Made by a program: the position numbers and the translations under genes. Positions 1-12,622 of a stretch of DNA of 64,000 nucleotides are shown here, piece by piece. The notes beneath the pieces are model-generated. The model was not told the DNA's origin, did not search any database, and worked only from the letters and a program-made list of their open reading frames with translations. The stretch covers positions 23,360,317 to 23,424,316 of the forward strand of contig CM060202.1 in assembly GCA_030562195.1 (NCBI GenBank), given 5' to 3'. The DNA is from Nipponacmea schrenckii (lineage: Eukaryota; Mollusca; Gastropoda; Lottiidae). Position 1 is the stretch's first letter; each line of letters starts with the position of its first letter.

Positions 1-3000
1 TCCGTGCTTCTAAATGTTGTTCATATCTTTCACAATATATAATCTAGAATCATTTCATGTGCTGTTATTTTCAAATTCTATACATAGCATAGTCTTTTTA
101 AAAATACTTTAAAAACGATGTAAGATATAGGAAAATCAAATTGTATATCATTATAAAAAGTACACATAATATAAATTATGTATAATGTTCTTGTACAAAA
201 ATGGTAAAATTACCTAAAATATCTTACATATTTCAATTGAAAAACAAGTAAAAATATTTTCTAATGCATGTGTTAAAATGAACGCAAATTTCATATCAAT
301 TTTGATATTAAAAATATACATATATTTAAATATTTAAAAACCAATGGTAATTGATTAAGTGTAAGTGATATGAACCGAAGTTTTGAAGTTTTTTAGCCGA
401 GAGGTAACTTATTCAACCAATTATCATGTAATCATTTTATCATATTTAAATCTGATGAAATTAAGGATTTACATGGTTCATGCACCAGGATCAGATAAAA
501 TACAGGTGCTTGTATTAATAATCTAATAATCTTAAACAGACATTAACATGAGGTAATGCACTGTTTGGTTTAGAGCTCAGTTAGGTCATGTTAGGATTAT
601 CAGTTCAAATGTTTCTAGTTGTTGTTTTAATCCAATACAAGATGATCAGATAAACCGCGTTTCCTCTGAGAATTGTGAAGTAAAGCTAGCTTTAAAGCCA
701 TGTTTCCACTGAGTTTATCTGGTTTTCTAACCACTTTTAGTCTTGATTAAAAAGTCACACATTATTGACAGCTTGCGATGTACAAGACAGCCGATGTTGC
801 ATGTGCATCCATAAAACGAGTACTTCTCTATTGCCGAACGAGAAAAAGCCACCTTTTTACGTGCTTGCTTTTTGGTTCCTTAGCCCCTTATATTATCCTG
901 AAGATTAGCAATATACTAATTGATTTAATCCAACTTTAACTGTGGTTTCTTTTCAAAACTAGCTGTATGCCCTATATGGCATTCATTGCTAAAATCATGT
1001 AACATCATTAAGGTCTTTTTGAATAATATTCTCTTCTACTGAAAAGTACACAAAATTCTGTAAAAAATCACACCCAAACTTTTATGTTAAAATTGTCAAT
1101 TGGGCAAACCTAATCTCGGAGTGTCCAACTCAGTTTTTAGTATAAATTATGGTGAAAAACCTTTGCAACAGCTACACCTTTCAACACAAAGGTACAAACA
1201 AATTTGTAAAATATCCCTCCCAGTTCTTTATGTAATAAAAACCTTGGCTAACCCTTGAATAAAATATCTGGATTGAAAATAATAATAATATCAACAAAAA
1301 CTGACTCTCCCCTGATTATACCAACATTTACTTTCTTTTCTTACAGTCATTATATAGTCACCATGTCAATATTAGACAACAGACCCTCGTAAAGATAGGG
1401 CTAGAATAGTGTATGTTTCTTGGCCCCCCATTTATTAACAAATTGAAAGGCCACTTTCTATCAATTCTGTTTTTAATGCAGATGTGCCTGCTTCTCAAGA
1501 AATGTCAGTTATTATATCAATTGAAAATATTTTCGTTATGACATAATTTGTCATGATTTTTGAGACGGAAGGACTTGGTCTCTTTTGGAGTTATTTTTTT
1601 TCCGGTCTGTTTCATCACAAAAGATAAGGGTTATTCATATCTCTAACCCTTGTCCTTAATGTATGATACTAGCATATATTTATACATGTATTTCCTTGAA
1701 TTTCCTTGATATTCTTTCAATCAAAAAGAAGTTGTGAAACATATAATTTTGTCACCAGGCCTCGACAAAACACTTCAGCGACCTCTGTAGAATCATTGAG
1801 TTACCTTTATTATGAAATTTAGCCACTTGTGTTAAAATGAGCAGTTCAAGTCCTTGGTAAACTGTATAAAAACTTTGAATAATGGAGGGATCAGTGTTAG
1901 ATTTTTGAATATTGTCAGTCCACTGTTGAATAATAAAGGGGTTTGTTGACTACAACTACCCAGCTTTACTAGGGTTTAAATAGTGAAATTTAGAAATATT
2001 TTTTATATTGTATTTAATAGGGACTTGTTTTATCGTACTTCAGATCAGCTATTAAATAGACAAATCTCCTTTTACAAACTGACCTTGTGTATTATTCTAG
2101 TAGGTTTTTATTTTCAGTATTTTTACATAAACAAACTAGAGAATATTTGTTACTAAAGGGAACCTTATTATATTGTCAAGGCGATTTTTTTGAAAATTCT
2201 TTATAAAAACATACCACTTTCTAAATGCAGAAAGAATTTGGTTCACAAATATTTAAATTAAGCAATGAAAGCATTATCATGTATTTTTAATATTTGAAAT
2301 ATTCCAACTATCTTAGCCTTTTTAAGAATGTATAATAAAAGTGACAATCAAGTTTTATACTTGATTTTGTGAAAATATCTCTTGGATCAAGTTCTATTAT
2401 TCTGCAGGATTTAAAGCAGTATAAGTATGTTTAAGATAAACCGACTATCTGCCCAACAAACGTAATATATTATAATTCAATGCACTGTAGGCCTACCCAC
2501 AGATTAGTGGGGTTGAAAAAAATAAAGTTTATGTAAATATAGTGCTATCTTGTGTAAACATGGAGCTTAGTTGTAACTTCATACTTTAACAAAATATCTT
2601 ATTTATCTCTATTAAAGTTTCATTTATATTAAAACTTTTTGTAATTGTAGTTTTATAAAGTCACCTTCAATGCACCTTTTTCTCTGAGTGCAAAAACACT
2701 GAAAGGGTATCTTATACGGTAATAATAACATTTTTCAAAATTTCAAAAGTAATGTTGAAATGATAATGGAGGATAACATTTCATAGATTTCGAATCAAAT
2801 TTACAATATTTAAATTTTTAGCTAAAGAGGAATATTATTATATAAGTATGTTGATCCTTGAAAACATTTCTCAAAAACTACAGAAATAATTCAGGAATTC
2901 ATGAATAAAAAATCTTTTCAGTCAGCTTAATGATTCAGTCGAAAGTTTCAAAAAATTTGCATAATCTCTTCCTGTCTAGATTTGTTATGAATCAATTTAT

Positions 3001-6000
3001 AGATAAACTTCTTCAGGAAATTTTAAATTTTTATATCAAGATTTTTTCCCTTTTTACTTAATTTTCCTTACTTTATCTTTATTATCTTTTTATCATTTTC
3101 TTGATATTCCACATTTATCCATAGGAAGTAGGACTTAATAAACCCTTTTAAAACATATACAGTTCATATAAGGTGGCTGTTGTTATTTCAATGATACATA
3201 GAGTGAATTGCTTAAATTCTTGCTGGTACAAATTTTATTATTATAAATAACTTTAACAAAACAAAACCCCCAGAAAATAGACTGATCTCATCAAATAAAA
3301 TCTCTAAAATCAGATGAGTTTAGTTTAAAGCATAATTCAGAGAAAGAAAATGAAGTGAGCTAATTTAGTATAAAATATAATCTGGTATTATCAATGCATG
3401 TATCTAGACTGATAGTTTATTTTTAAAAGTTCAATATGCACTTTCTATTTTAATATCATCTATTGAACTATTTACAATCAATATTTAAAATGGAAATTAA
3501 ACTGTATAGCTGTATAGAGTAATAATAATTGTATTTGTTGTGTTAGTGGTTCAATGAATTTCTATAACTCAATGCAACTAGGTGTAAAGACATGTTATTC
3601 AATAGATATTTTGTCGTTGTCAGAGAATATTCTTTAAAATATTCAGCAATATTAGTTTCCTTCTGTCTTCAGTGAGTCAACAGGAAACATAACAGCAAAT
3701 AACCAGTTCAATATTTCAGTCCTAGCATACCTTGGCAACACAATATTGGTCTTATTGGTCCTTGGTTTCAGGAAGTACTTACTAAAACAACCCCTTATTG
3801 GTACCAAGTCACTAGTTCAATTATTTCAAGACTAGATATTTTTTTTTAAATATCAGTACAAGATGTAAGAGAACAATTGATGGAATGATCATTGAAGTCA
3901 AGAATTTTATAGATGTGAATTGAGCTTCCCTGGTTAGTTTCCCATCCCCACCCCAAGCCTAATATGTAATAATTTGTGCCCTATCTTCACCCCACAAGAT
4001 AAGTATGAACACCTACCTGGAAGGGATATTAATCCAATTAAGGTCCAGAAGATGAGATGAAAACGGATTAAACACTTCATTATTCCTAGTTCTCCACATT
4101 ATATTCCTTACACATCCCACTATTTCACTCTTAGCTTGCGATCTCAACTCAACTGATATATCTCACTGGTGCATCTATTACTTGCTTGATAATCCTTATA
4201 TTCCTTTAGTTAGATACAATAAGTTACAACTGCTTACTTTTTACAACCACTAACGAAGAATTAAATTAACAAAATTTAATTTGGCTGTTGGATAGTTCTT
4301 ATTAAAAATTAAGTTAAAGTTTTCAAAATATTCGAAATGATATCCTCTCCACTGTTGGATATAACACTTATTGAAGAATATCACACCTTGTGAATGTTAA
4401 AGCTGGGGGATATCACACTTATTGCCCGGTCAATATCAACAATAATTCACACTTGATAATGGTATAACATCCCTTCAATAGATCATTAAGGATCCTGTTA
4501 ATTACTAAAAATTAACTAACGAACAATGAAGATAATCCACCATCCACTTGCCAAAAATTAGATGTAAATGTTCGAGACTTGGTACTTAGTCCAAATTGAT
4601 AAATATCCTTGAAAACAAATCTAAATTCCTTCCTTCAAAACTGGCACTTTTCTTTTCCCAAATTATGTTGGCAAGAATGTTAATCCAAGTGATGTGTTTG
4701 ATAATCCAATCTGTATCTGATGATATATGTTGATTTCTACAATGGACTAGCTGGCCCTAGCTACTGGTGATGGTTTCACTATCCTAAACCTCTTGAGTAA
4801 TACGTTGACAACTTCACTGCAATAAACAGTAGTAAGATCATTAATTATTTACAAAATTAAGGAAAAAAGAAAATCTATAAAAGAACATAACAAAACATGT
4901 TGAAAATGGAGCTAGTGTACTAGTTAGTATTGTAGAATGACCAGGCCAAGATTCTAGAGATCCTTTAAAAACTGTGCATACAAAAAATGTTATTTGATAT
5001 GAATGACATATCCCTATCACTCCCTTTCACATTCAACAAATAATCATTCCCCTATTTTGGTTACATTTTTTCATGCAAATTGAGGAATCCTATACAAAGG
5101 ATTACAAGTAGTCAAAAATGTTTTTATTCAGACAAAAATATAAATTAAGAACATGGAATTTTCAATTACAAAATATGAACATGATGGATAATCTAAATTA
5201 AAGGGGATTCAACTTTGATTTGAAAAGATAAAAATGAAATTAGGAATAATCCAATTGGAATCTATAGAATATCATTAATAATCCACGGTTAATAAGACTG
5301 ATATACCACGATAATAGATTCATATACCATACTTAATGATCTCATATACCACAGTTATGGTGCGTATATAGAATTTAATCCAATATGCTATCTATATTCA
5401 TTATTATAATCCCTTAATATTCACCGTTAGATTCTTAGCACGATTTCGCTGTCAATCAAATGATCCTTTTTATTTTGATTTGGAAAAGTCACGAGATACG
5501 CTTCTTAAAATGTCTTGTTGATAAATAAAATATTATCCATGGCATATCACTTTAAATATTAAGACCAAAATCCAATTCCGTGTTGTCATTTACCTTGTAT
5601 CCGTTGAAATATCCACTGTCAAAAATTAAAAAATCCTTTTTAAGCGAATATCCCATTCACATAGTATATCGCCCGTTTTGGTCGTTATACGCTACACTCT
5701 TAACCAATGTTAAAAATCAACTGAAGCCATACAGTAACTGTAAATTCGAGCGTGTAGAATCTCGACTGGTCTATTATCATATGTAGGGGGTTTCAGGTAG
5801 ACAGGTAATTTCCAGTTATTAATCCACTCGTGCCTGCACGCGTCAATGGATTAATTGTTTCATTGGTCGCCTCAAGGTGTTGTGGATTAGGCACAGTGGT
5901 TTTGTCTTCAACTCCCTAAATGACCCCTTTGATAAGATTTGATTGGTCATTTGTGAAATTTGACCCCTGTGTAATTTATTCGTTGTTCCAGTTGACAGTT

Positions 6001-6529
6001 TTGTTGACGAGTACTAGTTTTATGAAGCGATAAAAAGTTGATATTTTATCTCGCCGTGTCCCGTATTTTATTTTAATCATAGATTACTAATAGGTATTAG
6101 ATTTGACACATTTCTGTTTTACTATTCATTTCTATAAGGCCTTCTGGTTGCCAATTATCTATAGCTCTGTATTAAATTATGTTAAAAAATGTTCCATTTA
6201 CAGCAAATTATATCTCTTCTCACAAGCTCAATTTCTGAAAAGGGCGGGTCAAAAAATTATACAGTTTTTAAATATATTGTCTTATTTGATAATGCATTCA
6301 TATTCACAAACCCTTTACTTTTAAATTGTTTTTTGACTAAAATATCATATTATTTTAAACTCACGGGAATTTTTAGTTCAAACTAGAGTACGATACAAAA
6401 AATAAGCAAGATAATTCCCTCATAACTTTGGACTCCTGTCACAAATCTATATATTTGTTTAGTTCACGGAATTAAATTTTCCAAATGAAGGGTTATGTTT
6501 ACAGGACATCATTAGAAAGTATAATATTA
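1..6529. other. no gene seen, A+T-rich
   Basis: Only short frames without domains or paired splice sites. Loose repetition of CACACTTATTG-like and ATATACCA-like words occurs near 4.35-4.45 and 5.28-5.36 kb. Reads as intergenic or intronic. Confidence 0.5.
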
Positions 6530-6655
6530 AGAACAAGAGATATATGGATAAGAACAAGAGATATATGGATAAGAACAAGAGATATATGGATAAGAACAAG
6601 AGATATATGGGTAAGAACAAGAGATATATGGATAAGAACAAGAGATATATGGATA
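6530..6655. repeat. 21-bp tandem repeat, six copies
   Basis: The unit starts AAGAACAAGAGATATATGG and is repeated six times almost without change (one G for A in the fourth copy). Because 21 is a multiple of 3, both strands show long repetitive frames. These are by-products of the repeat, not genes. Confidence 0.95.
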
Positions 6656-8229
6656 TACTACTAAACTGCATTTATTACTTAAATTTTATCATTGTTCATA
6701 ATTGTGATATTGATGACGTTACCTGTATATTATGTGTTTTAAAAGGTAATATATGATACGTGATACATCCAGATATAGTATACCCATATATCTTGTGGTC
6801 TTATTTCCAAAGAGACGCTTTAAATAAATGGACTATAAGCATTAGTCCGACTCTATTACCAGACTCCCCCAGCCATTTCTGTCCAAATAGCTGTCTAAAG
6901 GCTGAGTCAGCTAACCCTCTGCCCAAACAGCTGTCCAAAGGTTGGGAATAGAGTCATCCAGTTTCGGACTATATAATCATCAGGCACCAGTTTCGGGTTT
7001 CTCGCCTATTTAAGCAATGTTATTCTATGCCAATGTCAAGAAAGAATCAATAGGCCTACTATCTATAAACACACTATACAATACTTAGTAATATAGAGTA
7101 GCTCTAATATTGACATCCTACAAACCAATCAAAATTCAATCAAAATCCATCGAGTTTTCATTCAGATTTCCTGTCTAAATTAAAACAGACCCTGGCATCT
7201 TGTTTGTTTATTTCTTTGACTTCCTGACTTTATCATTAGTGACCACGAGCGATGTATAAAAGCTAATTTTACGATCCTCTGCGTGCCCTGTTAAACGAAA
7301 AAACGCAACCAATTTCTATTCCACGACACAGAAACTTGTGTTGCATTTCAAATGTAGTTATGCAGGTATAAAAAAAATCTAAAGCAAAAAAGAAATACTG
7401 AAATGAATCTGTGTGTTGTTCGGGGATGTTTTTGTGACATTGTTTGGCAGTGTTGATACAACCACAGTAAATATAGGAATAGAAAAACAAATTGGATTTA
7501 TTTTAATGTTTTAACCTTCATTTGTCTTAAAATTGATTTCTTAATCGATACAAGTTTAAATAGCCGATACCGTTTAAATTAAACAGAAAATACAGTCAGA
7601 TTTATTTAAATCCGAACTCTGAACTGTTAAGTTGTTTTAGGTTGACTATATACAACAGTATTTGAGTGCGGGTTTTTCATCTGAGCATCTACTTCAGATA
7701 GCCCCCCCCCCCCCACAGTTTAAAGCATTACCTCTTGGTAGGTATATCTCTTCATATTAAAGTGATTTCTAACTGCATGTACAATAATGGAATCTACAAT
7801 GAACGTTTTATTGAGAACTAATACCCTTATCGGCACTTGACGTCACGTGCATTAATATACTGTAATTAGGCCAACACGTGCATTCATTAAATATTCAAAA
7901 GAAGCGAAATATTTCTGCAACAATTCAAATCTGTTAATTTACATTTCAACCTCGTTTGTCAAACATCAAATTTTCATTCTTTTTATGACAACAATTACAG
8001 GCAAGTTTGACTTCTCATTTTTATACAATAAAATATAATTATACGTCATTATGAGCGTGCACGCACGTGTAAGAACCTCTAAATATAATAAAACCTGCCA
8101 TATTCTTACAAAGGATGTGATTGAATGCTAACAAAGTGAAGTATTTAATATTTTTATTGTTCGTCCAACTCGGCAGGTCAAGGTCAATATCTGAAATGAA
8201 CACGAGGTTAGACATATGTCCTTTCTCAG
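6656..8229. other. no gene seen
   Basis: Contains the poly-C tract at 7702 and nothing else I can support. The frames present are short. Confidence 0.5.
7702..7714. repeat. poly-C tract
   Basis: Thirteen consecutive C. Similar 11-base tracts are at 24017-24027 and 62984-62994. Confidence 0.9.
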
Positions 8230-8985
8230 ACCTGAATGAAATCTTTTCAGACAATTTGTTACTGCTATAAAGATTCTGATTATCTCGGGGTTTGATGCCT
8301 AATAAAATAGTTGAATACCACCAGTGTTCAGTCTGTCCGCGTACTGGTTCCTTATCTGGTCATATAATAGTAGAACTGTTAGTAGGCCTACTATACAAGA
8401 ATCCAAACTATCTGTCGAGACGATTTGGTACAGTGTTCTCCGGTTTAAATTTGCAGAAATATTATGTGTAACGCAAAAATGTACTATATGGGATCCTTTT
8501 CCGGTTTATGATTTTCTGGCTATTCCACCAAATCTTCTCTACATAAATCTGAATTATTTTTTCAAGCAATATTGTATCATCTATACAAATATTCTTATCC
8601 GGTTTCTCAGAATCTTAAATAGTCTCGAATTCATTCATGTAGGATCTTTATGCATTTTTTTAGTTTTACAAAATGTAACCGGTCATCTTCAAGCGAGAAC
8701 CATATGCCAATATTTTCAGACAATTTGTAACCACTTTGCATCTCATGGATAAGTTTTTCAGAAAAAAAATGTGTCACCATCAAAATTTATTAGTTCGCAA
8801 ACATAGGGTACGGCTTCAAGCGATTCCTCACATTCTTACATTAAGTCCATCTAAATCTCAATAAAGTGACACGTGAGTGTATATCAAAATAATACTGTCT
8901 CTTCTCAGACTAGAACTACATGTATAATCTTTCCAGACGATTTGGTACCACTATAAAGATTCGGCTTATCTTCTTGAGACAAAGT
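8230..8985. repeat. degenerate local duplications
   Basis: Variants of TTTTCAGACAATTTGTTACT followed by CTATAAAGATTCTGATTATC recur near 8247, 8413, 8713 and 8930. A 142-codon plus-strand frame across this block (8324-8752) has no protein-like features. Confidence 0.45.
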
Positions 8986-11900
8986 TCAGTCCAGTTTATA
9001 TCTGTATTTGTATACCGGTATATATATTATGTAGTTCATTCATCATACTGCATCGTAACTTTTATTTGAGTTTCATAAGTTAATAGGATAATATGTTACG
9101 TATTCTTGTAAACCTTGAAGAGATAATATTTATCTCCAGTTCAGTTTTCAGGAATGTTACCTACAAAGATGTTTCCAATTCTCATTCAGAAGTCAAATGA
9201 TAATTAACACAGTGACCATTGGTAAGGCTTGCAACCATGTTATCTGGAATAAGTTCTTTGACCCAAGACTAAATAAGTTAGGGACAACTTAAAAAATGTT
9301 GTGGTTGTCATAGGGACAAGAATAACCAAAGTTATAATTATTATTATTAGTAAAGAACTAAGGTATAACAATCACTTGACCGTTATCAAATATTTTATAC
9401 CTTATTTGAACCGAGATGCACTGGACCCCACGTGGCTTAAAGTTACGGCTGATAACCCACGATATCACCCTGTTATTGTATCCTTAATTTATTGATCTTT
9501 GGTTGACAAATTGGTGCATATTCAATGTGTTGTCGATTAATTTATGGTATATACGTTTGGGATGAAACGCTCAGACCGTTTATACCGCCCATGATCGACC
9601 ATATCTTGATTTCATTCTTCTGTACAATATCACGAACACCAACCTTCATATGGACATGTATTTGGTCTTTTTAAGTACATGTACTATCTTTCAACAGCTT
9701 CCCGTTTTTGGCAAAGATATTGATAATGTATCTGAAGCTTTGAAATAATGCTCTCTTAAGACATGTAGTACATCAGCACTTTCTAAGTCTATGGTCCACA
9801 ACGAAAATATATCTCAGATATCCGGTAAATTATATGCATATTGCAACGTTTCTGACGAATCTATTACCAGCATTGAATGATTCATATTAATACATTCTTC
9901 TTCCTCTACGTAAAAAACCTTCATCTGTTTTTTTTCTGGGCGTCTGAAAATTTTAACGCAAAGTAGGCCATGTAGACAAAAATTAGCTAGTGACAGGTCA
10001 GTTCAGCGATTAAATTGACAATAAAATCTAGTTAAATACCTCGTTATTCTTCTCGCACTATCACTTTATTAATCTATGGTCTGGTGGCTCGCAACTTCGC
10101 TGGACAGAAGGCATTTTTGGTGACCTATATAAAGCTTGTGGATTTAAAACTTAACAAAGTGTTACATGTTCATAGATTGTTCACGTGCTTGTTGCCCTGG
10201 CACGATGTCTGTTCCGCATACCTGATCCTTGTTCTTCTTCCGATGAACCTTCAGGTGCATGTTGACCCTATATCCAATCATCTGATTTGGTCGTTTTGTA
10301 TTTTCGACAACATTTCTCCGTTAGTCAATGCATTCTTAATAAAGTAGAAAGCCCTCAGTGGCATGAATGCTTCCTCGCAACAGTCAAGCTACGACTGAAT
10401 ATAGTCGAATTCTTCTCAGCAGTAGTCGAGTAAGTCAAAGTTGAAAACAAAGTTGAATGTGATAGAATATTCGTCGGATATAACATACAAGACTTTAAGG
10501 TCAAACGATATCTGTACCGGTCAGTTGACCCTAGAAGAATTAATCGTCAGGTCAAATCATTTACTATTCTTTTGATTTTACCGCAGGTTTTAATTTTTAA
10601 GTCCATCAATTAGAATTGCTAATTTGTATACAAAACACATGAACATATTAACAATCGTGAATCGTGACACGTGAAAATGTCGGACTTGAAAAGATGTCCG
10701 TACCCGGAAACAAGGGCGTTTTGACAGGAAACACTGATAGCATCCTGGTCTGCCCTGTTTCACCGCTTGTCACACCCTAGTTAGTGGTCATCGTCTTTAT
10801 AATATACAAAAAGAACAATTTTATATTTTATGATCTTGAAGTAACTTCCGTCAGCATATAGGTACCCCGTACACAATACCGAGAAGGTACGATCCCGTTT
10901 ATACACTTCTATAACCATTTAACTAAATCCCACTGCCGTTGTGCCAACACGATAAAATGCCCCTCCCTAGTCTAATTACCCCTTGCAAATTCCAAAATAT
11001 TCAAATGGAATAAATTCAACTAATGGTAAATAACATGCGAAACGTCAATTCCAGAACCTGTGATGGTAGACACCAGGAAGCAAACTAATCTTTTGTCAAT
11101 TCAGATCGAATGTGGGATTTAATTTAAAATAAAGCTTGCTTTGTCGTGAGTCGGAACAGTAACAAGGGGTATTTTTACTACACAATCCAAAAATTCCCAC
11201 ATCCAAAGACATTAATATTGTTATTCCAGAAGTTATCTGCTATGAATTTAACTGTTATCAGTAAGTTTCTTCATGCCGGTTGGTGCCAATTCTAGCCAGT
11301 ACCTGTCTTATCAGTTATTACACACACAAGTCTTTGACTGCTTAGCGGTGTTGAAGCCTGTTTTATCACTGCTATCTTAATTTCTCCCTGAGGACAAATC
11401 TGTTTCAGACCTCGACTCATATTTTTACCGATTCATCAAATTTTAATCACTACTTATTGTTCTGTTGATTTGATCCCCTGACTGGAGATTCTTCGGATAG
11501 AACAATTATCATTCTTAAAATCACTTAAGTATGTGCTTAATTATACATGTAATGATGGTTTTATATTTAATTATAGTCTCCACCATACTAAATATATATC
11601 TTTTGTTGGGGATGTCGTTAGCGAAGAATGACAAGTTCAGTCTCTGATCTTCAGATGTTACCCACGGGCGTATCTGGTGCATACCTGAGAGATGAGACAT
11701 AACAAGAGATGTCTTCCCCTGGGGCTGGGCTGTCGAGAAGTACCAAGAAATCAACGTATTTCAGATATCCTGAGATGAATTTTGAGCAGCTATAGAGAGT
11801 TTAAATTTTACTTCTAAATAAGTCGTTTTACAAGCAGATGTATCGGCTATAAAATACATCGCTGTTGGCTCAAAATGTTAAAAGAAGTACTAAGTACCTT

Positions 11901-12540
11901 TATTGGTAACACTATTTCTGACGAATGACAGGGGCTACTTGACTATAATATGGCATATAGCTAAGTGCCATAATGGTCATTTCCAAGCATATGGAAACCG
12001 TGAACACTGTAAACGGTTTAGTTGAAATTAGAATTTATGAAGCGATACAAATAACCAATTCTACATTCATAACTTGAAATATAAGATTTTCAATGGACGA
12101 CAGAACAATTAAAATATTGTATTATAAACAACACATAAACTCTGAACTATTAAAATATAGTCGACTCTTACCTCGGAGGGGGTAAGGTAGGGTTTTATTA
12201 GGCACAGCGGGGTTTGTTTGGGGGTCTGTTCAAGTATTTACCAACATTAATAACGTTTGTCACCACGGTCTAAAGATTGTATTAGGTTCGGTGAACAAAC
12301 GCGGTTAGTGTGATCTCTCTTTCAAAAAATCTTCACTTTGCTTTGTGTGATATCCTTCTTATGCTTAATAATTTGGGTAAAATGAAATTTCGCGTCATTC
12401 TGACTTGTAATTTTTTGGACTGAAGGAGCATCGTTACTTTGAAATAGACTTGGATTTTAAATCAATGATATTCAAGATTCCATAGTTTATGGTGTTATTT
12501 TTATCATTATCCAATAACGTACAAAAGAGTTGTAAGATTT
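8986..12540. other. mostly featureless; one weak exon candidate
   Basis: A minus-strand stretch near 10205-10310 reads NMHLKVHRKKN before a GTATGC donor, faintly like the end of a C2H2 finger but without the Cys pair. The 11.7-kb candidate is listed separately. Confidence 0.4.
11685..11789 (-). CDS. possible isolated exon, phase 2-2
   Basis: This 105-bp block is bounded by CTCTCTATAG and CTCAG/GTATGC. It reads CSKFISGYLKYVDFLVLLDS, then PAPGEDISCYVSSL, and is locally richer in G+C. A longer overlapping frame (11521-11754) reads through the donor. No partner exon was found. Confidence 0.22.
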
Positions 12541-12622
12541 GAATGGAATTTTACGTCCTACTCATCTGCATCTTATGGGCTAATGAAGACGGCAGGCAGT
12601 GTGCAATGATTCAGTTCTCAAA
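12541..12622 (-). mobile_element. SINE-like 3' fragment, minus strand
   Basis: GGAATTTTACGTCCTACTCA and CTAATGAAGACGGCAGGCAG are the reverse of the common 3' end. Confidence 0.55.

Noticed and set aside
8324..8752. 142-codon plus-strand frame
   Set aside because: It overlaps old local duplications, has no domain, good start context or splice support, and its length is within chance for this A+T content.
10205..10310. C2H2 zinc-finger-like ending (HLKVHRKKNK) on the minus strand
   Set aside because: The required Cys pair is absent, and a stop lies close upstream without a usable acceptor.
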